From Simplicispira sp. 125 (GTDB lineage Bacteria; Pseudomonadota; Gammaproteobacteria; Burkholderiales; Burkholderiaceae_C), in contig NZ_QEKM01000001.1 in the NCBI RefSeq assembly GCF_003096555.1, forward strand, positions 1,984,001 through 2,048,000: 64,000 bases of DNA, written 5' to 3'. Position numbers and translations under genes: made by a program. Below, one piece after another: positions 27,948 to 37,569 of this stretch. Within the stretch, counting starts at the first letter, position 1; every line of letters begins with the position of its first letter. The notes under the pieces are model-generated. The model had not been told where the DNA came from. It ran no database searches and saw only the letters and a list, made by a program, of their open reading frames with translations.

Positions 27948-29657
27948 ATGTCTATCTATCAAATCAACCCCTCTGACAACTCTGGGGTCACTCGCAACCT
28001 CAACAACTACGTGGCGAAACAGGTCGTGGCCCAAGCGCTGGGGCTCAATACCAAGCCGAGCCCTATGGAAAACGAGCAGACGGAAGCCGATAGCACTACA
28101 CCCAGCCAGGAAGCTGAACCGGTGCTCGTGTCCTCGACGGTAGCTCCTGCACTCGTATCTGAATCCGAAGAAGCATCGCCCCCGCGCCAGTACGCCGGAG
28201 AAGCTCAACTCATGGCTGCCATCCTCGATTGGCAGCGCAATCTGCGCAAGGAGCTGGAGGCCGACAATCTGGCAACCGAGCACCTGCCTGCTGGCAGTGA
28301 TAGCAACTACATGGCGAAGCTGGTCGTCGCCCAAGCTGTGGGGCTCCACCCCGAGCCGAGCACGAAGGAAGACGAGCAGACGGAAACCGCTCCCAGCCTG
28401 GAAGCTGAACCTCTGCTCACGTCCTCAATGGCGGCACCGGCGCCCGAACTGGAGGAAGCGGCTCTGCGCCATGCATCTACGCCTACGCTCCAATTGCCCG
28501 TACCCACGCTGCCGCTCCCGCCAGGGGTAACGCGCTGGTTGCCCACCCATACCTCGCAGGACTTCCGCCACCTGCCTCGGCATGTCTGGCTGGTGCGGGA
28601 TGTGTTCCATGGGGGCGAGATCATCATCCTGTGGGGCGAGTCCCAGGCGGGCAAGACGGCGCTGCTGCTCGATATGGTGGCAGCAATTGCGAGTGGATCT
28701 GACTGGGCAGGGCATCCCGTGACCCGCACGAATGTGATCTATGTAGCTCTGGAAGGGCAGATCGGGGTGCGTACCCGCGTGCAAGCACTGGAGCACGACC
28801 GGGGCGTCAGCCACCTGGAAGGCATCCACTATGTCTTCAATCCCTGCAACGTCGCCAGCGAGAATGACGTCAACGAATTGGCGCTAACGGCGCTAAAGCA
28901 CGGTGCCAAGTTCATCGTGATCGATACGCTGTCGGCGTCCATCGCCGGGATGGCGGAAGAGAACAGCAACACCGCCATGGCCGGGGTAATCGCTAACGTG
29001 CAGCGCCTGACCCAGATGACCGGGGCGGCGGTGCTGCTCGTGCACCATTGCGGCAATGACCCTCGGCGGGGAGCGCGCGGCGCGTATGCGCTGCACGCGA
29101 ATCCGGACGTGTCCATCGAAGTGGGCCGCTCGGGCGAAGATCGCTACTGGCGTCTGGACAAGGGTCGGGACGGCGTACCGGCAAGCGGATGGTTCAAGAT
29201 CGAAGGGGTCAGTTTCCAGCAAGAGCATGAAACGGAGCCCCTGAAATCCATCGTGGTGCGGCATGTCGAGGATGCAGAGGCTCCGGCTGCCCTGCCATCG
29301 CCCAAAACCAAGGCACAGGAGCGAGCCGATGAGGCGCTAAAGGCAATCACCTTGCATTTGCGCATCGCAGGCGTCGGCCCCGATGGCGAACAGTCTCCGG
29401 GGGATGCGACCTATGAAGCCATCAACAAGGTTGTCGCGCAAGCATTCAAGGACAAGTGCGACAGCGGGGAAGAAGGCTATGGCAGCAACCATCGCGCCAA
29501 GAATGTGCGCGAGGCGATCCAGTCCCTGATCGATGCCGGACTGGCGATCATCGACGAGTCCGACACGGCGACCTGCCCATACTGCGCGGAAACGATCAAG
29601 CGGGAGGCCACGCGCTGCAAACATTGCGGCTCGGATATCCCCAAGGTGGCAGCATGA
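27948..29657 (+). CDS. RepA-like AAA ATPase/helicase with C-terminal zinc ribbon
   Basis: A 569-residue protein. The central domain (about 200-440) is a RecA-fold ATPase of the RepA/RSF1010 helicase (AAA_25) type. Walker A is GESQAGKT (230-237), Walker B-like FIVIDTLSASIAGM, and the LLVHHCGND motif III is typical of hexameric plasmid helicases. The C-terminus carries a zinc ribbon, CPYC...CKHC (about 543-561). The N-terminal 200 residues contain a tandem duplication offset by exactly 300 bp (28004-28150 and 28304-28440; NNYVAKQVVAQALGL versus SNYMAKLVVAQAVGL). It probably unwinds DNA for replication of a plasmid- or phage-satellite-like element. It overlaps the next gene by 4 bp. Confidence 0.82.
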   Translation: MSIYQINPSDNSGVTRNLNNYVAKQVVAQALGLNTKPSPMENEQTEADSTTPSQEAEPVLVSSTVAPALVSESEEASPPRQYAGEAQLMAAILDWQRNLRKELEADNLATEHLPAGSDSNYMAKLVVAQAVGLHPEPSTKEDEQTETAPSLEAEPLLTSSMAAPAPELEEAALRHASTPTLQLPVPTLPLPPGVTRWLPTHTSQDFRHLPRHVWLVRDVFHGGEIIILWGESQAGKTALLLDMVAAIASGSDWAGHPVTRTNVIYVALEGQIGVRTRVQALEHDRGVSHLEGIHYVFNPCNVASENDVNELALTALKHGAKFIVIDTLSASIAGMAEENSNTAMAGVIANVQRLTQMTGAAVLLVHHCGNDPRRGARGAYALHANPDVSIEVGRSGEDRYWRLDKGRDGVPASGWFKIEGVSFQQEHETEPLKSIVVRHVEDAEAPAALPSPKTKAQERADEALKAITLHLRIAGVGPDGEQSPGDATYEAINKVVAQAFKDKCDSGEEGYGSNHRAKNVREAIQSLIDAGLAIIDESDTATCPYCAETIKREATRCKHCGSDIPKVAA

Positions 29658-29950
29658 CCATCGGCAATAGGGCGAGGGGTAGCCTCCTCGTGCCGCTCTG
29701 CATGGTTGTCACGGCGTGGATGGGGGATGCCATGGCAGGCACCTCGGAGTGCTACGCGATCAAGGACGCGGACAAGCGGGCGTACTGTCTGGCACAGGTC
29801 AAGCGGGACTACGGGTACTGCTACCGCATCAAGGATGGTGACAACCGCAACCAGTGTCTCGCGGAAATCAAAGGATCACGGGATCGTTGCTACGCCATCA
29901 AAGACCAGGACCGCCGCAAGGCGTGTCTCGCTCGGGCAATTTCACGTTGA
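29654..29950 (+). CDS. Small secreted protein with Cys-x2-Ile-Lys-Asp repeats
   Basis: A 98-residue protein whose start overlaps the stop of the helicase gene (ATGA). Residues 1-28 are a signal peptide ending AMA-G. The rest is three ~22-residue repeats of the pattern CYxIKDxDxRxxCLA (CYAIKDADKRAYCLA, CYRIKDGDNRNQCLA, CYAIKDQDRRKACLA). Each has two Cys at fixed spacing, giving six that could pair as disulfides in the periplasm. I do not recognise a named family. Coupling to the helicase suggests it is part of the same module. Confidence 0.75.
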   Translation: MTIGNRARGSLLVPLCMVVTAWMGDAMAGTSECYAIKDADKRAYCLAQVKRDYGYCYRIKDGDNRNQCLAEIKGSRDRCYAIKDQDRRKACLARAISR

Positions 29951-30037
29951 CGGAACCGCCTGCAGTAGTTGCAATAGAGCCAGGGCAGGATGTGGGGTCG
30001 TGCTCATCAAACTCGACGGTAGGCGCGAAAGACAAGC

Positions 30038-30520
30038 ATGCATCCAACACTCGGCCACGCCCTACGTTCCATAGTATTCCTCGCTATTTGCATGGGCTCA
30101 GGTGCGAATGCAGGCCCACTCTATAAGTGCGAAATCAACGGGAAGACCGAGTTTCAAGATCGGCCCTGTGTTGCGGCCAACCAGAAAGTGGCCTGCATCC
30201 AGGGAGATAACCAGGAAATCCAGTATGCGGACAAATTGTCCGAGCCTTGCAAGCCTACACAGGCAGAGTCCCTCTCATCGGGCTATGGTGGAAGCAGCTA
30301 TCAGTACAGGGGCTCAGCGGGGTATGGAGGTCGCTCCTCCTCTGCAGGAACCGACGTGACAGTGCGCGGGTACACAAGATCCAACGGAACCTACGTACAA
30401 GGGCATACGCGGAGCGCACCAGGTCGTGGACGAGGTAGATGGCTGTGTGCAGGAAGCCAGACGATAAGTAAGTCGCTGGGTAGAAATGCAAAACGGGCCA
30501 CTCGGGCCCGTCTGATATGA
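30038..30520 (+). CDS. DUF4124-like exported protein
   Basis: A 160-residue protein with a signal peptide (cut near GANA-G) and an N-terminal LYKCEINGKTEFQDRPC block, which has the pattern of DUF4124 (K/C...Y.D.PC). A Ser/Gly/Tyr-rich middle follows, then VRGYTRSNGTYVQGHTRSAPG, a motif common at the C-terminus of similar proteins. The last ~30 residues are Arg-rich and look unlike a natural end, so a frameshift near 30420 is possible. It lies 87 bp after the Cys-repeat gene in the same direction. Confidence 0.6.
   Translation: MHPTLGHALRSIVFLAICMGSGANAGPLYKCEINGKTEFQDRPCVAANQKVACIQGDNQEIQYADKLSEPCKPTQAESLSSGYGGSSYQYRGSAGYGGRSSSAGTDVTVRGYTRSNGTYVQGHTRSAPGRGRGRWLCAGSQTISKSLGRNAKRATRARLI
30493..30511 (-). 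terminator. Terminator downstream of tRNA-Ser copy 2
   Basis: A 7-bp perfect stem ACGGGCC (30493-30499) with GGCCCGT (30505-30511), followed by TTTT on the minus strand. It lies 15 bp beyond the tRNA-like gene. Confidence 0.6.
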
Positions 30521-30525
30521 ATACT

Positions 30526-30615
30526 TGCAGTGGAGGGTGGGATTCGAACCCACGGTAGTGTTGCCACTACGCCTGATTTCGAGTCAGGTACATTCGACCA
30601 CTCTGCCACCTCTCC
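30526..30615 (-). tRNA. tRNA-Ser (CGA) copy with damaged acceptor end (likely pseudo-tRNA)
   Basis: Identical to the intact tRNA-Ser (CGA) from its 5' end through the T arm. The 3' acceptor strand, however, reads CCTCCAC followed by TGCA instead of CCTCTCC and GCCA. Two of seven acceptor pairs are lost and CCA is not encoded. It looks like a copy whose 3' end was replaced during integration or deletion, and it is probably not charged normally. The window's other copy is intact. Confidence 0.75.
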
Positions 30616-30642
30616 GCGACTCGAAGCCTGCGATTCTAGCAG
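30533..30642. repeat. 110-bp direct repeat, copy 2
   Basis: Matches 25725-25834 exactly: most of tRNA-Ser plus 27 bp upstream. Beyond it the sequences diverge at once (TCTTTTTTC here, GAAATTTCA at copy 1). Confidence 0.85.
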
Positions 30643-30816
30643 TCTTTTTTCGGGCGATTCCATGGGCCCAGCGTGGTCGTCGCGCGGATCCGTCATACAC
30701 AGACACATACGCCTACTGCCTGAGCCGCCTGCACAGCGGCTCTATACAGAGCTGCCTGGCTGAAATATCATCCGCACAGTCACTTACATTCTTAGGCGCG
30801 CTGAGCGTGCCCGCCC

Positions 30817-32184
30817 ATGCGCATCTCACACTCCTGCAGCGCGCTTGCGCTGGTGATCGCCATGTCTTTGGTCAGTGCCCACGCGAATACCGACGATCTG
30901 CTGCGCATGTCGGACCAGCTCGATCGCCTAGACCAATTGGATTTGCAAGACAGCCTGGGCAAGGCCCAGCGCTGCACCAGCGAACGCAACTTCTCCTGCG
31001 CAGAGACTACTTTGCGCAATGCACTCAAGCTCGCGCACTCCGCTCGCGACAAGGCAGACCTGGCTGCGGCGCAGGCCCAACTGGCTGCGGAAAAGCGTCG
31101 GGTGGAAGAAGAGGAGCGCGCATTGGCCGAGCGTGAGCGCGAGCTTCGGCTGGCCGAAGAGCGCCTGATGGAAGAGGAAGCGCAGGCCCGGCGCCGTGCC
31201 GAGGCCCGGGAAGACGACAGCATGGGCACCGGGCAAGCGGTGGCTTTGTTTGGCAGCCTCTTGTCGCAGTCTCTGCGGAACCAGGCCACCGTCCGCGCAG
31301 CGGAGGCGCGCAATGCCCGCAACTTCCAGGCGATGAACGACCAGGTCGCCGCGGATGTGGCCAGGCAGCAGCGGCGGTTTGCGCAGGAGCGCGCGCAAAT
31401 CGAAACCCAACGCGCCGCCCTGCGCCGCGCGCCTGCTGCGGCCACCGGCTCGCCTGTCGCCAGCGCAGCGCAAGCCACGCGCATTCCTCAGCAGCCACCG
31501 TCCGTGCCGGTGCCTCGCCCTTCAACAGGCCAGGCGGCGGCGGGGGTGACGGCCCCCTCTACCAGCACGGTGCGGGGACTGGAAAGCGTGGATCACGCCA
31601 CCTTGGCCCAGATCGGTGCCCGTGCGGCCAATGTCAATTTGGCGGATGTGGACTCGAGGGGCGGCAAAGGTAGCGCAGCCCCATCGGCGCCGACGGTGCA
31701 GATTGCGATGCCTGGCATGGCACGCGCGCCGACTTTGTCGCAAATGCAGCGCCCCACCTCGCCACCGGTGTCTGCGCAGCCCACACAATCAGGCTCTGCT
31801 TCACCGGCCGGCGGCGGGCCGGGCGGTACAGCGCCCAAACCAGCCGATCCGCGCGAGCCGGACGAGGACGGCTGCATCGATGCCATCGGATGGTGCTCTT
31901 CCGCGCCGTCCATGGAGCAGCGTGGCACCACCACGTTCCTGCGCTTCAAGAACACCTGCCCCTTCCGCGTGTACGGCACCTTCATCAATGGCCGTGCCGA
32001 CGGCAGCGCCGATTCGGGTGCCACGGGGGTGGCTGCGGGCGCCACCCACACCTGGTCCACCCCCTCGGGTTCTGGCAAGGGCTACGCGCGCATTGTTGGC
32101 TCAACAAAAGCTTCCATGGACTGGGTATGCAGTGGGCGCATGAATGGCTTCCGTGCGGGCGACTCAACCCTGGACAAGCGCTGA
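30817..32184 (+). CDS. Exported coiled-coil protein, first gene of a three-gene set
   Basis: A 455-residue exported protein of no recognised family. It has a signal peptide (about 1-23), then a short helical region with two Cys, then a strongly charged coiled coil (about 75-135, Glu/Arg/Ala-rich, RELRLAEERLMEEEAQARRR). A second helical stretch and a Pro/Ala/Ser-rich linker (about 205-345) follow. The compact C-terminal domain has five Cys (CIDAIGWC, FKNTCPFRVYG, MDWVCSG). The layout suggests an envelope-spanning or tethering role. It lies 67 bp before the TctC-like gene in the same direction. Confidence 0.7.
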   Translation: MRISHSCSALALVIAMSLVSAHANTDDLLRMSDQLDRLDQLDLQDSLGKAQRCTSERNFSCAETTLRNALKLAHSARDKADLAAAQAQLAAEKRRVEEEERALAERERELRLAEERLMEEEAQARRRAEAREDDSMGTGQAVALFGSLLSQSLRNQATVRAAEARNARNFQAMNDQVAADVARQQRRFAQERAQIETQRAALRRAPAAATGSPVASAAQATRIPQQPPSVPVPRPSTGQAAAGVTAPSTSTVRGLESVDHATLAQIGARAANVNLADVDSRGGKGSAAPSAPTVQIAMPGMARAPTLSQMQRPTSPPVSAQPTQSGSASPAGGGPGGTAPKPADPREPDEDGCIDAIGWCSSAPSMEQRGTTTFLRFKNTCPFRVYGTFINGRADGSADSGATGVAAGATHTWSTPSGSGKGYARIVGSTKASMDWVCSGRMNGFRAGDSTLDKR

Positions 32185-32251
32185 CCCGCGGTACAGCGCC
32201 AGTTTTGCCGCGATGCTCTTGTATCTCCGCCCCAGCACCTGACTCCCCCTT

Positions 32252-32680
32252 ATGAAAAGACGCAAAACACTTGCCGCCGCCTTCACGGCCCTGGCGTGGG
32301 CTTCCACCGCTCTCGCCCAGGTGCCGCCCCATCTTGACGCCTTGCCGATGGTTCTGGTGGTGCCGCAGCAGTCTCCGTACCGCTCCGTGGACGACCTTAC
32401 TGCGGCGGCGCGCAAAAAGCCCGACAGCATCGTCGTGGGGTCGGCCAACCCGGCAGCCTCTGCCAAGGTCCAGCAGATGGGTGTGGGGGCCGGCGTGCGA
32501 TGGATCCTGGTGCCGTACCGGAGCTCTGGTTTTGCCCTGGCCGACCTGGGCGCCGGGCAGGTGCATGCGGCCATGGTCACCCTTTCCGCAGCCGAGGCGC
32601 AACTGGGCTCAGGCGCATTGCGGGTTCTGCCCGTGCAGACGCTGGAAAAACAGACGGATATTCCGAAGGACATGCTATGA
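32252..32680 (+). CDS. Small exported TctC/Bug-like protein
   Basis: A 142-residue protein with a signal peptide (cut near ALA-Q). Residues about 35-125 resemble the middle of Bug/TctC solute-binding proteins: SPYRSVDDLTAAARKKPDSI, then VPYRSSGFALADLGAGQVHA. Full Bug proteins have about 325 residues, so this is either a truncated derivative or a miniaturised relative with half the fold. Its stop overlaps the start of the Sel1 gene (ATGA), so it is expressed as part of the operon rather than being a random remnant. Confidence 0.6.
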   Translation: MKRRKTLAAAFTALAWASTALAQVPPHLDALPMVLVVPQQSPYRSVDDLTAAARKKPDSIVVGSANPAASAKVQQMGVGAGVRWILVPYRSSGFALADLGAGQVHAAMVTLSAAEAQLGSGALRVLPVQTLEKQTDIPKDML

Positions 32681-34119
32681 CCCCGCGCTTTTGGTTGGGA
32701 CGGCGCCAGGCGGCTGCCTGGCTGGTGGTGGCCAGTGTTGGCGCCCAGACCCTGCCAGCCGAAGCGCAGTCGGGACCGCGGCGGCTGGAACCTGTCCGGC
32801 CTTCCGCTGCGGCGGCGGCCCCTGCTGCAGCGCCGCCGGTCGCACCAGCCAATGCCGCCGTGCGTGTAGGCTGCGAAGGTGAGGCAGCCAACGCGGCGGT
32901 GTACATCAATGGGGAGTTTCGCGGCGACTGCCCTCTGGACGTGTCGGTGGCGGCGGGAGCCATCGAGCTGCGCGTGGTCAAGCGAGTGGACGAGCGGCTC
33001 GAACGCGCCTACCAGCAGGAATTTCGCATGACCGCCAACACCGCGCGGCGCTTTGACGTGGAATTGGGCGCGCCGCAGACCAGCCGCGACTTCCTGCGTG
33101 CACAAGATGTCCGCTGGCGCCAGCACCTGGCCGACTTGCAGACATTGAAGAAGCGCGCCGAGGCGGGCGACGGCGCGGCGGCCCTGCAAGCCGCGCAGGG
33201 CAGCCGCAGCCTGATCCAGCTGCATGCGCGGATGGAGGGGCGCGACCCAGCGGAAATCCAGTCGCTGGCGCGGCAGGCCATTGCGCTCGAAGACCAGGCG
33301 GCCGCGCAGGGCCACCTGCCCGCCATGGTTGCCGTGGCGCAGGCGCTGGAAAAAGGCTCTGCACACCGTGGGCGCAACCCCGCCCGCGCCCTTGAGCTGT
33401 ACGCCAAGGCCGCGGCCGGTGGGAATGCCGCCGCCATGGGCGGCCTGGCTGCCATGCATGCCAATGGCTGGGGCACGCCGCGGGACGACGCGGTGGCACT
33501 CGGCTGGCTGCAAAAAGGCGCCGAACGGGAAGACGGCCGCAGCATGTTCGGCCTGGCCACGTTCCACCGCACCGGCCGCGCCGGGCTCACGCCCGATCCA
33601 GCAGCGTTCGAACAATGGCTGGGAAAAGCGGTTGCCAAGGGCGAGCCCCGCGCCATCGTGCACAGCGGGCAGCGCCTGCGCGACGGCAACGGCGTGGCGC
33701 AGGACCAGGCCCGCGCGGTGCAGCTGTTCGCGAGCGTGGCCGATGCATGGCCTGCCGCGCGCTTCCTGCTGGGTCGTGCCTATTTGTTAGGCGAGGGCGT
33801 GCCGCGCGATCCTGTGCGGGCCCTGACCGAATTGACCCAGGCCGCCGACAGCCAGAACCCGCAGGCCCTGCTGCTGCTGGGCAGCATGCACCAGCAAGGC
33901 CAGGGCACGGCTGTGAACCTGCCCCAGTCCCTGGCTTTCTTTCGCCGGTCGGCAGAGCTGGGTGAGCCTGCGGCCATGACCATGCTGGGCAACCTGCACC
34001 AGACGGGCCTGGCAGGCGCCGCCCGCGACCCGGCCTTGGCGCTGGACTGGTACCGCAAGGCGGCGGCTTTGGGCGATGCGGCAGCGACGAAGCAGCTGGA
34101 GCACCTCGCGCGCCAGTGA
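32677..34119 (+). CDS. Exported PEGA-like/Sel1-repeat protein
   Basis: A 480-residue protein with an N-terminal signal (about 1-31), an Ala/Pro-rich linker, a PEGA-like beta domain (about 62-128, with AVYINGEFRGDCPLDVSVAAG), and then a run of Sel1-type solenoid repeats (about 185-475; patterns such as ARALELYAKAAAGGNAAAM and ALALDWYRKAAALGDAAAT). Such proteins act as periplasmic scaffolds. It is translationally coupled to the TctC-like gene by a 4-bp overlap. A GC-rich hairpin at 34147-34176 may terminate the operon. Confidence 0.8.
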   Translation: MTPRFWLGRRQAAAWLVVASVGAQTLPAEAQSGPRRLEPVRPSAAAAAPAAAPPVAPANAAVRVGCEGEAANAAVYINGEFRGDCPLDVSVAAGAIELRVVKRVDERLERAYQQEFRMTANTARRFDVELGAPQTSRDFLRAQDVRWRQHLADLQTLKKRAEAGDGAAALQAAQGSRSLIQLHARMEGRDPAEIQSLARQAIALEDQAAAQGHLPAMVAVAQALEKGSAHRGRNPARALELYAKAAAGGNAAAMGGLAAMHANGWGTPRDDAVALGWLQKGAEREDGRSMFGLATFHRTGRAGLTPDPAAFEQWLGKAVAKGEPRAIVHSGQRLRDGNGVAQDQARAVQLFASVADAWPAARFLLGRAYLLGEGVPRDPVRALTELTQAADSQNPQALLLLGSMHQQGQGTAVNLPQSLAFFRRSAELGEPAAMTMLGNLHQTGLAGAARDPALALDWYRKAAALGDAAATKQLEHLARQ

Positions 34120-34146
34120 GCAACGCGCGCACGGCGCAAGCCTTGA

Positions 34147-34176
34147 GCGCGGGGAGGTGATGCCTCCACCCCGCGC
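34147..34176 (+). terminator. GC-rich hairpin between convergent genes
   Basis: Stem GCGCGGGG (34147-34154) with CCCCGCGC (34169-34176). There is no T-run after it, so it is only a possible terminator for the Sel1 operon. Confidence 0.4.
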
Positions 34177-34184
34177 CATGCGCA

Positions 34185-35662
<1,478 letters not shown>

Positions 35663-35685
35663 TTAAAGGGGTGATCGGTCTCGGC

Positions 35686-36627
35686 TCAGACGAGGCTTGC
35701 CGGATCAAAGTTGGCGCCGCAAAGAATCAGGGCCACCGTCTCTTGCGGCTGGGGCTTGTACGCACCGGTTTGCAGCGCGGCCAGGCCCAGGGCGGCAGCG
35801 GGTTCGACCGCCAGCTTGAATTCCTTCCACAGCCACAACTGCGCGGCGCGGATGGCTTCGTCGGGCAGCAACAACGCGTCGTGCACATGGCGCTGGCTGA
35901 TCTCCCAGCACAGCGCACCGATGCGGCGCGCGCCCAGTGAATCGGCGGCCACACCGCCCACTTCAACATCTACCGGGTGACCTGCGGCGCGCGCGGCGTG
36001 CAGGGTGGGCGCGCGTTCGGGCTCCAGCGCCACCACGTGGGCACGGCTTGCAAACCAGGCGGCCACGCCGCCGATAAGGCCGCCACCGCCCACGCTGACC
36101 AGCACGCTGTCCGGCGGGCGGGCGCCCTGTTCTTCGATCTCCAGCGCCAGCGTACCTGCTCCTGCCACCACCTCGGGCTGGTCGTAGGCGTGGGCCTGCA
36201 ATGCCCCGGTGCGCTTCTGGCGCGCCACACAGGCCTCCAAGGCTTCGGAATACGCCGCGCCCATGACGACCACCTCGGCGCCCAGGGCGCGCAGGCGTGC
36301 ACGTTTGGCCTCGGGCGAGACTTCGGGCACAAAGACCTCGCAGCGCACGCCCAAGGCGCGGGCGGCTACTGCCACGGCGATACCTGCGTTGCCGCCCGAG
36401 GCAATGATCACGCCGCTGTCGGGCACGGGGTTGGCCAGCAGGCGATAAAGCATGCCGCGCGCCTTGAAGCTGCCGCCCACCTGCAGGTGTTCAAGCTTGA
36501 GCCAGATCTCACCGCACTCCACGCCCAGCGATTGGCCAGACAAACGCATCAACGGTGTGGTGCGCAAGAAGTCGGGCTGGGTGGCCAGTTGGCGGCGGGC
36601 GGCAGTAATGGCGGCGCGGTCGATCAT
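35686..36627 (-). CDS. Threonine/serine dehydratase-like PLP enzyme
   Basis: A 313-residue fold-type II PLP enzyme. The PLP-binding lysine lies in GGSFKARGML near residue 55. The Gly-rich phosphate loop is VSVGGGGLIGG, and IIASGGNAGIAVAVAARALG is the Asn-containing substrate loop. The length fits the short threonine/serine dehydratase type without a regulatory ACT domain, so it is likely catabolic or a general ammonia-lyase. A racemase role is also possible. The start at 36627 is preceded by a region with no homology. It lies 32 bp from the serS start, same strand. Confidence 0.85.
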   Translation of the reverse strand: MIDRAAITAARRQLATQPDFLRTTPLMRLSGQSLGVECGEIWLKLEHLQVGGSFKARGMLYRLLANPVPDSGVIIASGGNAGIAVAVAARALGVRCEVFVPEVSPEAKRARLRALGAEVVVMGAAYSEALEACVARQKRTGALQAHAYDQPEVVAGAGTLALEIEEQGARPPDSVLVSVGGGGLIGGVAAWFASRAHVVALEPERAPTLHAARAAGHPVDVEVGGVAADSLGARRIGALCWEISQRHVHDALLLPDEAIRAAQLWLWKEFKLAVEPAAALGLAALQTGAYKPQPQETVALILCGANFDPASLV

Positions 36628-36797
36628 GCGGGTGCTCCGAGAGACAAAAGGGGCAGTGTAGAAGCACGCCGCCCAATGCACGGGCAACACACGGATACAC
36701 GGTGCATTGCAGGTGTGCGATGCAACTGCCGATAACATGGCCAGTGCAGTCGCCCATGCAAACACACTTTGCAGGCCTGCCAGCTGGAGGTGCAAGC

Positions 36798-37475
36798 ATG
36801 TTCTTCGTTTTTGGCCCATCTGGACAGATGTACCGGGGTGGCCCTGAGAATTTGTCGCAGATTTCACCGGTGCGGCGCGTGCAGCGCCCCCAGGCTTTGC
36901 GCACCCGGGGTGCCGACGTGCCTCCCTTCTCGGTCCAAACCCCGCCGCCCCCGCCCGAACAGCCCGCCGTGGGCACCAGCCTGCGCGCCCAGGATGCGGT
37001 CACGGCTTATACACAGGCGGAGCAAGGCCCTGCGCTGGCCCGCCAGCCCCTGTCGCATGTGCGCGATGTGATGACCAAGGGCGCGCTGACCGTGCAGCCC
37101 GATGCAGTGGTCAACCATGCCTGGCAAACGCTGGCCGAGCACGGCGTGTCACAAGCCCCGGTGGTGAGCGCCCAGGGGCGCGTAGTGGGTTTGCTGCTGC
37201 GCGCCGACATGGCACCGCTTGAATTGTTGCCCGAGCCCGGCCACATCCAGGCGGCGATTGCACTGGCGCGGCGCACCGTGTCAGAGGTGATGGTGAGCCC
37301 GATACCCACCGTATCACCCGATACCGATCTGCGCCGTGTGGCCTCGGTGCTGCTGGACACGGGCCTGCCCGGTCTGCCCGTGACGGATGAATACGGCAGC
37401 CTGGTGGGATTTATCTCGCGCACCGACATTCTGCGTGCGGTGGCGGCCGACCCGCCCCTGGACCTGTGGAGCTGA
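36798..37475 (+). CDS. CBS-domain protein
   Basis: A 225-residue protein starting at the ATG at 36798, 7 nt after GGAGG. It opens MFFVFGPSGQMYRGG and has a Pro-rich linker. Two CBS motifs follow: about 105-160 (VRDVMTKGALTVQPDAVV) and 172-218 (VSEVMVSPIPTVSPDTDL, then GLPVTDEYGSLVGFISRTD). CBS pairs usually bind adenine nucleotides and regulate a partner, which is not identifiable here. It is divergent from the dehydratase gene. Confidence 0.85.
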   Translation: MFFVFGPSGQMYRGGPENLSQISPVRRVQRPQALRTRGADVPPFSVQTPPPPPEQPAVGTSLRAQDAVTAYTQAEQGPALARQPLSHVRDVMTKGALTVQPDAVVNHAWQTLAEHGVSQAPVVSAQGRVVGLLLRADMAPLELLPEPGHIQAAIALARRTVSEVMVSPIPTVSPDTDLRRVASVLLDTGLPGLPVTDEYGSLVGFISRTDILRAVAADPPLDLWS

Positions 37476-37487
37476 GTTCAGCGCAAA

Positions 37488-37555
37488 AATACAGGGAAAA
37501 CGGGCTCAAAGGCCCGTTCTATAAGCGCAATCAGCTATCAATAAAATAGCCACTA
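37488..37555. repeat. Dispersed palindromic repeat, copy 7 (diverged)
   Basis: A diverged copy with AACGGGCTCAAAGGCCCGTT (a 7-bp stem) and TATAAGCGCAATCAGCTATC. It lies between the convergent CBS and ispH genes and could double as a weak terminator. Confidence 0.5.
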
Positions 37556-37569
37556 ACCTGCAGAGCGAC

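Noticed and set aside
37499..37518. Strong terminator after the CBS gene
   Set aside because: There is a perfect 7-bp stem but no T-run. It belongs to a dispersed-repeat copy, so it is listed under that repeat only.
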